Below, piece by piece: positions 27,245-35,770 of a DNA stretch of 64,000 bases. The translations under genes and the position numbers were made by a program. Origin of the DNA: KBS-96 sp963722585 (GTDB lineage: Bacteria > Acidobacteriota > Terriglobia > Bryobacterales > Bryobacteraceae); NCBI GenBank assembly GCA_963722585.1, contig CAVRNU010000008.1, positions 1-64,000 on the forward strand, written 5' to 3'. The notes under the pieces were generated by a model. It saw nothing but the letters and a program-made list of their open reading frames with translations. It made no database searches and was not told where the DNA came from. The stretch's first letter is position 1, and each line of letters opens with the position of its first letter.

Positions 27245-28175
27245 ACGGGTCCAAAACGTCTTCGATAATCACCAGGACCGGGACCGTGAAAACACCCGGC
27301 AGCAAGGCTATCACCAAGCGCTGTATGATGCGCGGGATGCTCTGCTCGCTTCCGCCGTCGCTTTGAAAGAGGACTGGAGTAACGAACTCAGCCGAAATCA
27401 GTCCGAGTCGCATGCTTCGATCAATGCCCGGTACGAGGCACGAGTTCAAGGTTTAAACGACGCCTTCGCAGTCTTGCGGCAGGCCGAACCAGGTATTACT
27501 ACGCAGCTCAATCCCGAAGACTTCCGTGAGTCCGCCACTCGCCATGCTCAAGCGAGGAGCTATGAAGCGCCGGAGCGACAGCACTCACCGTATCACTACG
27601 CGTATGCCGCCACTCGCCAGCAACTGGATACGGACTACACGCAGCGCGAGGCCAGCGAATCGAAGCAGCAGTTCATTGAGAATGTCACCAGCGCAGCAAA
27701 TCGGCACCTCGGTACGCCGTACCCATCGGACGACCGGGCAGCCGGTATCCGCCAGGCGACCGTCGACTGGGCACACGAGCATAACCCGGAGGTTTTGTTT
27801 GCTCGCGGCGCGCAACCCCCCATCCTGAATTACGACCAGTATCAGGCCGGGTACGACTCGATGAAAGAAGTCCTGGATCGCAAGTGGGAGGCGTGGCAGA
27901 GCACCGTGTAGCAGTCTGGAGTAGCACCTTCGAAAGATATGGAGCGCCGGGCGGCTCGCGACATGGCGATTGAGGCTAGCCAAAGCGTTCGCGACAACTG
28001 GGGAGATCGTGGCAGAGGACCGGAACGGCTAGACGATCCCGACTTCGACCGGGGCAGCCGCATGGCATTGATGGATTGGTCCCATGAGCATAACCATCGG
28101 CTTGTGCAAGAACAGCAGCGAGCCAGGAGCGAGGAATTGAGCAGGTCAGGGCAGGAGTATGGCATTTCGTACTGA
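27228..28175 (+). pseudogene. Element-borne hypothetical protein interrupted by an in-frame TAG
   Basis: A good ribosome site (GGAG) precedes the ATG. The first 227 residues are hydrophilic and helical (ERVQNVFDNHQDRDRENTR ... KWEAWQSTV). A TAG at 27909-27911 is followed in the same frame by QSGVAPSKDMERRAARDM and 78 further codons from ATG 27939 (DWSHEHNHRLVQEQQ). Both halves contain similar WxHEHN motifs, suggesting a duplicated module. A Gln codon turned into TAG would explain the break. No family recognised. Confidence 0.6.
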
Positions 28176-28315
28176 GCGAGGTCCTATGAAATTACCAACG
28201 ATGCCAGTAAATTCGGCTACAAGATTAACGGGACATTTGGAGTGTACCGCGTCTGTTTGTAACAACTCAGACCCTGGTGGAGCCGCCGCTGCGCGGCTGT
28301 TTCGTCGAATTACAC

Positions 28316-28393
28316 TAGACCCCTTAGTAGGGTCTACCCAGGTCTACCGAGTCTTTTCCGCGATATGGCGGCTCCGGTCTACCGAGGTCTACC
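28316..28393 (+). repeat. Four GGTCTACC direct repeats with an adjoining dyad
   Basis: GGTCTACC occurs at 28331, 28341, 28376 and 28386: two pairs, each spaced exactly 10 bases (one helical turn), the pairs 35 bases apart. The first copy is also half of the dyad TAGACCC-N7-GGGTCTA (28316-28336). The array ends 5 bases before a gene for a small RHH-like protein. This fits an operator or relaxosome binding site. The rest of 28176-28315 shows no gene. Confidence 0.6.
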
Positions 28394-28397
28394 TCTG

Positions 28398-28727
28398 ATG
28401 CCTCGGAAACTACCTCACACTCTATCGACCAAACTGGCCGCATCGGAGCTCAAATCGCTCCAGGCGCGCGCCCACATTCTAGGGCTCACTCAGAGTGAAT
28501 ACCTCCGGTTGTTGGTGCTGGCCGAGCTTCAATCGGTGAACGAGCAGAGCCTGTTGCAGGCTGTCGAGGCAGAGCACACCCGGCTCGTCCTGATTGCCGC
28601 GCAACAAGGCAAACCGCTGAATGCTTCGACACTCCGCGAGCTCCGGTCGCAGGCGATTGTGAATGCACCAGTGCTCGTCGAACAGACCATCCGCATCTTG
28701 AAGCAACAACGAAATGGAGGCAACTAA
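28398..28727 (+). CDS. Small DNA-binding-type (RHH-like) mobilisation accessory protein
   Basis: A 109-residue protein. The N-terminus LSTKLAASELKSLQARAHI then LGLTQSEYLRLLVLAEL follows the pattern of ribbon-helix-helix relaxosome proteins (MobC/TraY-like); the C-terminal part is helical. The GGTCTACC array just upstream is a plausible binding site. The coupling-protein gene follows at once, as is common in mobilisation regions. Confidence 0.6.
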   Translation: MPRKLPHTLSTKLAASELKSLQARAHILGLTQSEYLRLLVLAELQSVNEQSLLQAVEAEHTRLVLIAAQQGKPLNASTLRELRSQAIVNAPVLVEQTIRILKQQRNGGN

Positions 28728-28728
28728 C

Positions 28729-29283
28729 ATGAAGAATTTCCCGACTCGTGCGCCCGTCGGTATGCTCCTCGGGCTCATTCTCGGTTCGCTCTCGGTCGTT
28801 CCCATTTTTGTCTTCTGGCATCGTTCGCTGCCGCTTCTCGAACGCTTCTACTTTCCACAATATATCGGCAGCACGCTCGGACAGACGCCAGTGGGAACGG
28901 TCGTTTCGTTCTTTCATGGGCGGCGCATTAGCCGGAAATATTTCGTCCTCATGCAGGGTGGCAAGCCGATCGCGAGCGCCGCCGACTTCGATCCGGTCCG
29001 ACACGTCTCAGTGCGATTTGTCCAGACCACGCCGCGCATTTTCGGCGCCTGGTTACAGACCCAGATTTACGGCGGCCGCCAGTTTCGTGAGCTACTGCAA
29101 ATGCCTCTTGCGTTGTGGATCGGCATAGGCTTCGGCTTGTTTTTCTGCGGGGTTGCGATTGACTTCGCGCGGCGGAAGCGGGCTCGTGAAGGCGTCCCGT
29201 TGCGTGGGCCTGAGTTAATGACCCGGTGCGAATTCAACCGCGCCACGAAAGGAGACGGGTTCAGGTTCCATGTCCTCGATTAA
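28729..29283 (+). CDS. T4SS coupling protein, N-terminal membrane part (split by frameshift)
   Basis: 184 residues with two membrane segments (GMLLGLILGSLSVVPIFVFW; LALWIGIGFGLFFCGVAI) around a periplasmic loop, then RGPELMTRCEFNRATKGDG, the linker that precedes the ATPase domain of TraD/VirD4-like proteins. It ends out of frame exactly where the ATPase frame begins. The start is placed after GGAGG. It should be one protein with the next gene. Confidence 0.75.
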   Translation: MKNFPTRAPVGMLLGLILGSLSVVPIFVFWHRSLPLLERFYFPQYIGSTLGQTPVGTVVSFFHGRRISRKYFVLMQGGKPIASAADFDPVRHVSVRFVQTTPRIFGAWLQTQIYGGRQFRELLQMPLALWIGIGFGLFFCGVAIDFARRKRAREGVPLRGPELMTRCEFNRATKGDGFRFHVLD

Positions 29284-30478
29284 GCAATTGCGCATCCGGC
29301 GCCGGGACGAAAGCAAACACTTTCTTACGATCGGCGATACCGGCGTGGGGAAAAGCCAGTTCATTAAGCAGCTCCTCTATTACGCGCAGCAGTGCGGCGA
29401 TAGTTGTGTCGTTCTCGATTCGAAGCTCGAATTCATCCCTGAGTTCTATCGCCCCGAGCGCGGCGACAAAATTCTTTCGCCCAAAGACGCCCGTTGCGTC
29501 TATTGGGATATCGCGAGCGAGGTAACGGACGAAGCCGATGCCGTCTCGGTGATGCGCGCGCTCTATCCCACGCATCCCAATAACCCCTATGCGCAGTTCT
29601 TTGACGATCAGGCCTGCAAAATCGCGGCCTATCTGCTGACTTACAGCGATCCGCGGCCGAGTTGCGCCGACTACGCCTACTGGCTGGCGCATCCCGAGGA
29701 GATCTTCCGGCGCGTCGCCGGCAGTGAGCACCAGCAGACCCTCAGCCCCAAATCGCCCAACATGCTGAATAGCATTCTCGCCACCCTGAACACGGTCGGC
29801 TACGCGCTTCGCATGATGCCGGATGACCGCGCGAATCGCGAACGCTTTACCGTGCGCGAATGGGCGCAGCACCGGCAGGGCTGGCTGTTTTTGCCGAACA
29901 TTGCCGACACGCGCGAAGCGTTGCGCCAGCTGCAGAGCGCCTGGGCCGACATGGCCATGCTGCGGGTCATGTCGAGCCAGCAACAGAAGCGCCGGGTGTG
30001 GATTGTTTTGGACGAACTCGATTCGTTGAACACCATTCCAAAGCTCACAGAGGGTATGACCATGATGCGGTCAACCGGTAATGTGCTGGTGCTCGGGATG
30101 CAGAACACGGCGCAACTGGAAGATCGCTATAGCCGCCAGGCGGACACCATTTTCTCGCAAGCCGGAACCAAGATGATTTTCGCTGTGAGCGAATCGAAAA
30201 CCGCGAAATCGCTTCAGGACCTTTTCGGTGAAGTCGAAATCCGCCGCTACCGCGAGAGCCGCACCGGATCGTTCTTCGGCAAGCACGACCGCAACAACTT
30301 CAGCGGCCCGGAAGATATTCGCAAGCCGCTGCTGCTTGCTTCCGAAATTCAAGGCTTGCCGGACCTGATGGGCTATTTTTGCCAGCGCCCGAGCGACCAC
30401 GAGGGTGCGCGACATAAATGGGACTTCCTACGGATTTTAATTTTTTGTGGCAGGAATCCCTACGTATTGATACGTTAG
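29270..30478 (+). CDS. T4SS coupling protein (VirD4/TraD-like), ATPase part, 3' end cut by an insertion sequence
   Basis: A hexameric DNA-pump ATPase that links the relaxosome to the secretion channel. Walker A is GDTGVGKS (near residue 23), Walker B VWIVLDELDSL (near 243), and VLGMQNTAQLEDRYSRQADT is a conserved TraD motif. The N-terminal membrane part lies in the preceding frame. From about residue 379 the frame leaves the family and runs into the left end of an ISKra4-type element, so the C-terminus is lost. Confidence 0.85.
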   Translation: MSSIKQLRIRRRDESKHFLTIGDTGVGKSQFIKQLLYYAQQCGDSCVVLDSKLEFIPEFYRPERGDKILSPKDARCVYWDIASEVTDEADAVSVMRALYPTHPNNPYAQFFDDQACKIAAYLLTYSDPRPSCADYAYWLAHPEEIFRRVAGSEHQQTLSPKSPNMLNSILATLNTVGYALRMMPDDRANRERFTVREWAQHRQGWLFLPNIADTREALRQLQSAWADMAMLRVMSSQQQKRRVWIVLDELDSLNTIPKLTEGMTMMRSTGNVLVLGMQNTAQLEDRYSRQADTIFSQAGTKMIFAVSESKTAKSLQDLFGEVEIRRYRESRTGSFFGKHDRNNFSGPEDIRKPLLLASEIQGLPDLMGYFCQRPSDHEGARHKWDFLRILIFCGRNPYVLIR

Positions 30479-30494
30479 GAACAGGAGGTGTCCT

Positions 30495-30893
30495 TTGCCT
30501 GTTTCTCTTCCTGTCCTGGAACAAGAAAGGGCCGCCATCTTGGCCCAAATCCTGGAGCTGGGCGATTTCCGTAGCGGCTCGATCACTCCGATTAGCGGGC
30601 GCTGCGGCAAGCCGAATTGCCGCTGCCATCAACCCGGCCAGCCTGGTCACGGACCCAACTACCGCTTGACGCGCAAGGTGGAGGGCAAGAGCATCAGTGA
30701 AACCTTTTCTTCTGCCACCGAGCTGCAAAAGGCCCAGCGCGAAGTCGCAGCTTTCCATCGCTTCCGCGAGCTCAGCCGGCAACTATTGGAAGTCAATGAA
30801 CAGATCTGTCGATTACGTCCGATCGAGGATGCGTTGACGCCACAGGAAAAAAAACGGCCGAAGCGATCCAACGCGAAGCGGCACGCGAGATAG
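30495..30893 (+). CDS. ISKra4-associated ORF1 (DUF6788-type)
   Basis: 132 residues. It starts at TTG after AGGAGGTG. The segment PISGRCGKPNCRCHQPGQPG is a cysteine-bearing motif typical of the small protein in these elements (possible zinc site). At 30847-30854 a run of eight A is the point where the transposase frame (-1) could be entered by slippage. Confidence 0.8.
   Translation: MPVSLPVLEQERAAILAQILELGDFRSGSITPISGRCGKPNCRCHQPGQPGHGPNYRLTRKVEGKSISETFSSATELQKAQREVAAFHRFRELSRQLLEVNEQICRLRPIEDALTPQEKKRPKRSNAKRHAR
30847..30854 (+). promoter_or_regulatory. A8 slippery run
   Basis: Eight consecutive A near the end of ORF1. In the -1 frame the sequence continues as TAEAIQREAAREIAALLEV directly into the transposase, without a stop. 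This is compatible with programmed or transcriptional slippage producing an ORF1-transposase fusion. Confidence 0.5.
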
Positions 30894-30907
30894 CTGCACT
30901 ACTGGAA

Positions 30908-32206
30908 GTGATCTTCAGTGGCTCCCGCAAGAGCGGAGCCTTCGATCTGGAGGCGATCGAAATGGCCACCCGCGCCGCCACACACCAACTAGGCGCCAAG
31001 ATGCTGCAAAAACTGCTGAGTGCACCGACGGAGTTCGAGCAAGCCATGCCTTGTGCTTGCGGCCAGCAGGCTCGGTTTCACGAGATGCGTCCCAAACAAC
31101 TTCTTACCGTACTTGGTCCGATTACCATCCAGCGACCCTATTATCTGTGTCCACATTGCCATCAGGGGCAGAGCCCGCGCGACGCCGAATTGGATGTCAA
31201 AGGTACCGAGTACTCGCCTGGTGTGCGCCGCATGCTGGCGGTGGTCGGCAGTGAGACCAGCTTCGAAGAGGGACGCGAGGAACTGGAGTTGCTGGCCGGC
31301 TTGCAAGTGACGACCAAGGCAGTGGAGCGGCAAGCGGAAACCATCGGCGCCGATATCGCTCAAAAAGAGCAGGCCCAGAGCCAGCGTGCCAAGCAATTGG
31401 AGTTGCCAGAGGTGATCGGTCCATCGGTCCCCGTGCTGTATATCGAAATGGATGGCACACAAGTTCCGATGGTGCACTCTGAACTAGAAGGCCGCGCGGG
31501 TCGAGCCGAAGGACAACCCGCACGCACGCGCGAGGTGAAGCTCGGCTGCGTGTTTACTCAAACGACTACCGATGAGCAGGGGCGGCCGATGCGCGATGAA
31601 GCCTCCACGACCTATACCGGAGCGATTGAGTCGGCTGAGGAGTTTGGGCACCGCCTCTACACCGAAGCTTGGGAACGTGGCTGGAGTCGTGCCGCAAAAA
31701 AAGTAATTATCGGCGATGGAGCCGAGTGGATCTGGAACATCGCTGAACAACACTTTCCAGGCGCGATTCAGATCGTGGATCTCTATCATGCTCGTCAACA
31801 CCTGTGGGAACTGGCGCGTACTCTATATCCCGGTCGAGAGGTCAAACAGAAACGCTGGGCGATGGCTCGGCAAAGCAAACTGGACGGCGATGAAATCGAA
31901 AAACTCGTGCGTTATCTACGAAGCTTGGAAACTGTCGATCCACTGTTGGCTGACAAGCTCCGCAGTGAGGCCGACTACTTCGAACGCAACGCGGCGCGTA
32001 TGCGCTATCCGGAATTCCGCCGTCAAAAACTATTCGTTGGTTCCGGTGTCATTGAGGCCGGATGTAAGACGGTAATCGGCAGCCGTCTGAAGCAATCCGG
32101 CATGTTCTGGACGGTGCGCGGCGCCAACGCAATCATTGCTCTGCGGTGCACCCGCCTCAGCGGCAAGTTTGAAGATTACTGGGCATCTCGCTCAAACGCT
32201 GCCTGA
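30908..32206 (+). CDS. ISKra4-family transposase
   Basis: A 432-residue transposase with a zinc-ribbon-like start (CACGQQARFHEM ... YYLCPHCHQG) and the catalytic domain: YIEMDGTQVP (first Asp), VIIGDGAEWIWN (second Asp) and GSGVIEAGCKTVIGSRLKQS (Glu). These match the family. The reading frame is complete. Translation may begin upstream by slippage from ORF1. Confidence 0.9.
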   Translation: MIFSGSRKSGAFDLEAIEMATRAATHQLGAKMLQKLLSAPTEFEQAMPCACGQQARFHEMRPKQLLTVLGPITIQRPYYLCPHCHQGQSPRDAELDVKGTEYSPGVRRMLAVVGSETSFEEGREELELLAGLQVTTKAVERQAETIGADIAQKEQAQSQRAKQLELPEVIGPSVPVLYIEMDGTQVPMVHSELEGRAGRAEGQPARTREVKLGCVFTQTTTDEQGRPMRDEASTTYTGAIESAEEFGHRLYTEAWERGWSRAAKKVIIGDGAEWIWNIAEQHFPGAIQIVDLYHARQHLWELARTLYPGREVKQKRWAMARQSKLDGDEIEKLVRYLRSLETVDPLLADKLRSEADYFERNAARMRYPEFRRQKLFVGSGVIEAGCKTVIGSRLKQSGMFWTVRGANAIIALRCTRLSGKFEDYWASRSNAA

Positions 32207-32290
32207 GCTTCCACAAAAATGTCGCGCACCCATAAGCGGCAGCCCACTTGTTCTGGAATAATGAAAATTGGGACACGGGAAGAGGAAAGA

Positions 32291-32843
32291 ATGGATACTA
32301 CGTTCGAAGCGGTTAGATGGCCGGAGGAAATGGCGCCCAGCCGCTCCCCCATTCATTTCACTAACGAGCTTGAGGTGGAAGCCTCTGCTGAAACGATCTG
32401 GTCGCGCTCGTCGATCCCAAAGCGTGGCCCAGCTTCTACCCGGGCGTCGAACACGTTCAGCTCCTCCACGGACATGAATCTCTGCGCCTTGGTAGAAGTT
32501 TGAAACTAACCTGGCCGGTCAGGACGTATTTGCGTCCGTACAGGAGTTCGAACCGGTAGCGCGCATCGCCTGGGGCGGCTATCCGAAGGCCTCCCCGATA
32601 TCTGGGGCTTATCACGCCTGGATCATCACACCCACTCCGAAAGGCTGTCATCTCTGGACCGAAGAGACGATGCAGGGTCCGTACTGGATCGAGTTGGCGA
32701 AGAAGGCACCTGATGCTTTCTGGCTCACCCACGAAAAACGGCTCCGGAATCTCGCTAAAGTCGCGAAGGAGCGTGATGGCTACAGCCGCTTGAGAAATGC
32801 TCGAGGCAGGGATTGCGTCCTTGCCGCTACGGCAAACCATTAA
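32291..32843 (+). pseudogene. SRPBCC (polyketide cyclase-like) protein, frameshifted
   Basis: A good ribosome site (AAGAGGAAAG) and ATG start FTNELEVEASAETIW. The frame must shift near 32402 to read LVDPKAWPSFYPGVEHV, and again near 32500 to read FETNLAGQDVFASVQEFEP ... WTEETMQGPYW, ending at TAA 32841. The joined protein is a normal SRPBCC ligand-binding fold of about 185 residues. Two frameshifts make it a pseudogene or a sequencing artefact. Confidence 0.65.
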
Positions 32844-32872
32844 CGAATTCAGTCTGATGCCGAAAGGATTTT

Positions 32873-33475
32873 ATGGCCTACGCAATCATAGGCGCCGGTA
32901 ACGTTGGCCGAGCGCTCGCCAAAGCATTTGCCCGCAAGGGCATCGAAGTTGCCTTAGCCAGCAGACGGCCGCCCGAAGAACTCGCGCCGATCGCTAAGGC
33001 GATTGGTCCGTCCATTATTCCCAAGTCATTGCAGGACGCCGTGAAAGCCGAGATTGTTTTATTAGCCGTTCCCTTCAACACCTACCAGGACGTTGCCAAA
33101 GCCGCAGAGAGTTGGAATGGCAAGACCGTGATTGACGTGACCAACGCGTATGGCGTTTCACCGGAGAAGCTCGGCAATCGGCCTTCTTCCGCCGTGATTG
33201 CCGAGGCGTTGCCTGGCGCTGGCTTAGTGAAGGCCTTCAATCATCTGCCCGCCAAAGTATTGGAAGAGGACCCGGATACCGGAAGTGGCAGGCGTGTTCT
33301 GTTTCTATCGAGCGATGACGACAGGGCTACGGGGAGAGTCGCGGACCTAGTGAAACAACTCGGCTTCGCGCCAGTTGGGCTTGGCAAACTTGCCGAAGGA
33401 GGTCTCCTCATCCAGGCGAGGGGGAACAGTTGGGCTCCGCTCATCTTTCAAGATCTTTTCAAAAGGAGTGAGTGA
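32873..33475 (+). CDS. NADP-binding oxidoreductase of the F420-dependent reductase fold
   Basis: A 200-residue Rossmann protein (MAYAIIGAGNVGRALAKAFA; VLLAVPFNTYQDV) resembling F420H2:NADP oxidoreductases and NADPH-linked small reductases. It is one of three paralogues within 6 kb (others at 36358 and 38229). The reductant is probably NADPH; F420 use cannot be told from sequence. It follows the broken SRPBCC gene. Confidence 0.85.
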   Translation: MAYAIIGAGNVGRALAKAFARKGIEVALASRRPPEELAPIAKAIGPSIIPKSLQDAVKAEIVLLAVPFNTYQDVAKAAESWNGKTVIDVTNAYGVSPEKLGNRPSSAVIAEALPGAGLVKAFNHLPAKVLEEDPDTGSGRRVLFLSSDDDRATGRVADLVKQLGFAPVGLGKLAEGGLLIQARGNSWAPLIFQDLFKRSE

Positions 33476-33478
33476 CAA

Positions 33479-33619
33479 ATGTACAACCATGTGATTTGGC
33501 CGGAGCAATACGATCCGAAGAAAACGCGGACACTGTTTCACAAGGAAGTCCATGCATCCTACTCTCCCCACTTCACCGGTAAATTCGCAGGGCTCACTTT
33601 GTACCCCGCCAGTCGTTGA
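33479..33619 (+). pseudogene. 5' stub of a second SRPBCC gene
   Basis: Forty-six codons (MYNHVIWPEQYDPKK ...) resemble the start of SRPBCC proteins, then lose similarity after about 20 residues. The acetyltransferase gene overlaps it in another frame. It is probably a leftover of a gene replaced by deletion. Confidence 0.4.
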
Positions 33620-34082
33620 AATTCGATCACTTGCACCCGACGATGACGCCACTGCATTCCGGACGCTAAATGAAGAGTGGATCACGCGGTATTTCACTCT
33701 TGAGGCCAAAGACCGCGAGACCCTCAACGACCCTGTAAACTCTATTCTCCTGAAAGGCGGTCATATCTTCATGGCGTACGCCGGAGCCGAAGCCGTCGGA
33801 TGCGTTGCGCTGATCCCCATGAGAGATGGCGTCTACGAGCTTTCCAAGATGGCGGTTTCTCCGCATCTGCGCGGCAGAGGACTCCGCCGCCGCCTGCTTC
33901 AGCACGCCCTTGTGCAGGCCAAATGCCTCGGCGCCAAGTCTCTGTTCCTTGGCAGTAATACGCGCCTCAAGGATGCTGTTCACTTATACGAATCGGTCGG
34001 CTTTCGTCACGTGAAACCTGAGACCCTTCCGCCAATGCCCTATAGCCGTGCCGATGTCTTCATGGAAATGCCGCTGGGGTGA
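33552..34082 (+). CDS. GNAT-family N-acetyltransferase
   Basis: A 176-residue acetyl-CoA-dependent acetyltransferase. The acetyl-CoA loop is MAVSPHLRGRGLRRRLL (R/Q-x2-G-x-G type, about 100-116), with preceding beta strands GCVALIPMRDGVYEL and the C-terminal LYESVGFRHV. The first ~20 residues overlap the SRPBCC stub and may not be part of the natural protein; the true start is uncertain. Substrate unknown. Confidence 0.8.
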   Translation: MHPTLPTSPVNSQGSLCTPPVVEIRSLAPDDDATAFRTLNEEWITRYFTLEAKDRETLNDPVNSILLKGGHIFMAYAGAEAVGCVALIPMRDGVYELSKMAVSPHLRGRGLRRRLLQHALVQAKCLGAKSLFLGSNTRLKDAVHLYESVGFRHVKPETLPPMPYSRADVFMEMPLG

Positions 34083-34379
34083 GGTTCGCAATGAAGGCCA
34101 TTGCCCCGGGGACTTGCTTCTCTACTTGAGCCGACTACGACGTCCGTCATACACCACACGAAGATCGAAGGGCGATATCAGGGCTTACCGTAAATCGACG
34201 GTTGTCCGAGTGAAGAGACAACCGAAGCGATCGTTTGCAGGCTCCTCCAGATTCTGCTTGCACCCCAGATATCGCTCATGTAGTGCACTGCATGATGGCG
34301 GATCGCTGCCATACCTCAATATGGAAAAACGGCAAGGGCGAGTTCGGTGCAAACTCGTTCCCCCGTTCAGTCGGATATA
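34083..34379. other. Gap without a supportable gene
   Basis: About 300 bases. A plus-strand frame runs through but has no family signal and no ribosome site. Confidence 0.3.
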
Positions 34380-34875
34380 TCAGTCTTGAGCGCTAGGCCG
34401 GATCACGATGCTACCCACATCAACTTCTTCAGGTTGGTCGATGGCGTAAGCGATGCCGTGTGCGATCGCCTCAGGAGGAATGGCGATTTCTGCCATACGC
34501 CTCTCGATCGCTTCTCTGACACCTGCGTCGCTCGCGGACTTGGCTGGGTTGGTCGACACGAAGCCGGGCGACACCTCGGTCACTCTCACGTTCGGTCCCG
34601 ATTCCTGCCGAAGAGCCTCGCTAATGGTGCGTACCGCGTTCTTGGTTGCGGCGTACACTCCCATCGTCGGAACAATCTTGAGACCGGCCGTCGAGACGAT
34701 GTTTACGAAGTGTCCGGACTGCTGTCGCTGAAAGATGGGCAGAGCAGCAGCAATACCGTACAAGGTGCCGCGCAGATTGACATCAATCATCGCATCCCAG
34801 TCTTCGACACGTAGCGCATCGAAGCGCGATGTCGGAGCGATTCCAGCGTTGTTGACAATGACATCGAGCTTTTCG
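34380..34875 (-). pseudogene. Short-chain dehydrogenase, N-terminus lost
   Basis: Reading starts abruptly with EKLDVIVNNAGIAPTSRFD (NNAG motif present) and continues through AMIDVNLRG, VNIVSTAGLKIV (catalytic Ser), MGVYAATKNAV (YxxxK catalytic pair) and ISEALRQE to a normal SDR end. The TGxxxGxG cofactor segment is missing. Upstream the sequence changes, near 34870, into a serine hydrolase gene. A usable ATG lies at 34790, but the product could not bind NAD(P). Confidence 0.7.
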
Positions 34876-35259
34876 CCAGGTATTTATTCGCGGAATCGTC
34901 CAACGAGAGTTTGCCCTCCGGCACTAGAGTCATCAGCATTGCGGCGGTGAACGGTTTCGTGATGGATGCCAGGCTGAATGGCGTTCGGGCCGTTGCTTTT
35001 AGGGCCGCCTCGCGATCCGACCACCCAAAGCCCTCTTCCCAGATGGTCCGCCGTGCACAACAGCGACGGCTGCCCCAGTGGCAGCTCCACTCGCAATCGA
35101 CTCAAGTATCCGGTTCCGCACAGGCCCGAAATCATGTCTTTCGATGCCTGTCGACGAGGTCGCGCTACTCGTGTCCTGCTGCGAAGCAGGCAGGATGCCT
35201 CCGATGGATGCGGACAGCAGTGTGCAGAGGACGTTACGACGGGTTTGCGAAGTTATCAA
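34870..35259 (-). pseudogene. Beta-lactamase-family serine hydrolase, 5' fragment
   Basis: Starts at TTG after GAGAGG with a signal-like N-terminus (NVLCTLLSASIGGILPAS). The frame shifts near 35055 to keep IWEEGFGWSDREAALKA and TPFSLASITKPFTAAMLMTL, which holds the S-x-x-K motif (SITK). It breaks off after DDSANKYLAKSS, where the SDR fragment begins. Class C-like/penicillin-binding hydrolases are normally over 350 residues, so only the first third remains. Confidence 0.65.
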
Positions 35260-35289
35260 TGGTGTCCTCTCGATTGAATAACTCTTAGT

Positions 35290-35697
35290 TCATTTCTTTG
35301 GTGCTCGACGTGCGAATGCGACAGGCGGACCATCGGCAGAATCGGCCTCATCCCCAAGATCCATGGCTGCGATAAAACCGCTGTTCACAGTGAATACGTG
35401 GAGAACTTCGCTGTCCGAAAGAACATCCCCTTGAAGGTTCTTGACGAGTTGGTGCACCCTGACGCGGACCTTGCCTCCGTCTCCTTCGGTGATTTCCAGC
35501 GGTTCGACATGGGGATCGAACTGGCTCCACTGTCGAGTCCAATAGGCGCGGATCTCTTCCTTTCCGACAACACTGCCGCCCTCCGAAGCCTTGGGCCAGC
35601 TCACGTCTTCGGTCATCAGTGCTAATGCGCCGTCGATGTGCCGCCTGTTGAATGCGGAGTACGCCTGCTCGATAAGGGTCTTAGTATTCTTAATCAT
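35290..35697 (-). CDS. SnoaL-like (NTF2-fold) protein
   Basis: A 135-residue single-domain protein (TLIEQAYSAFNRRHIDGALA; FTVNSGFIAAMDLGDEA), typical of SnoaL-like polyketide-cyclase folds with a small hydrophobic pocket. No signal peptide. Specific activity unknown. It belongs to a minus-strand series of small redox and NTF2-fold genes. Confidence 0.8.
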   Translation of the reverse strand: MIKNTKTLIEQAYSAFNRRHIDGALALMTEDVSWPKASEGGSVVGKEEIRAYWTRQWSQFDPHVEPLEITEGDGGKVRVRVHQLVKNLQGDVLSDSEVLHVFTVNSGFIAAMDLGDEADSADGPPVAFARRAPKK

Positions 35698-35770
35698 GCT
35701 TCACTCCTAAACGGTATTGAGATTTTGGATCGAACCTCGGGCATAGATTTGATTCCCGGTCGCTATTGCT

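Larger units (their letters stand above)
30403..32231 (+). mobile_element. ISKra4-family insertion sequence
   Basis: A 1.83-kb element with 13-bp perfect terminal inverted repeats (GGGTGCGCGACAT at 30403-30415 and its complement at 32219-32231). It contains two overlapping-type ORFs. No target duplication is visible (left flank ends CACGA, right flank starts ATAAG). It interrupts the coupling-protein gene. What follows on the right is unrelated to that gene, so DNA may also have been lost. Confidence 0.85.

Noticed and set aside
28331..28393. CRISPR-like array at the GGTCTACC repeats
   Set aside because: Repeats are only 8 bases, spacing is 2-27 bases, and no cas gene is present.
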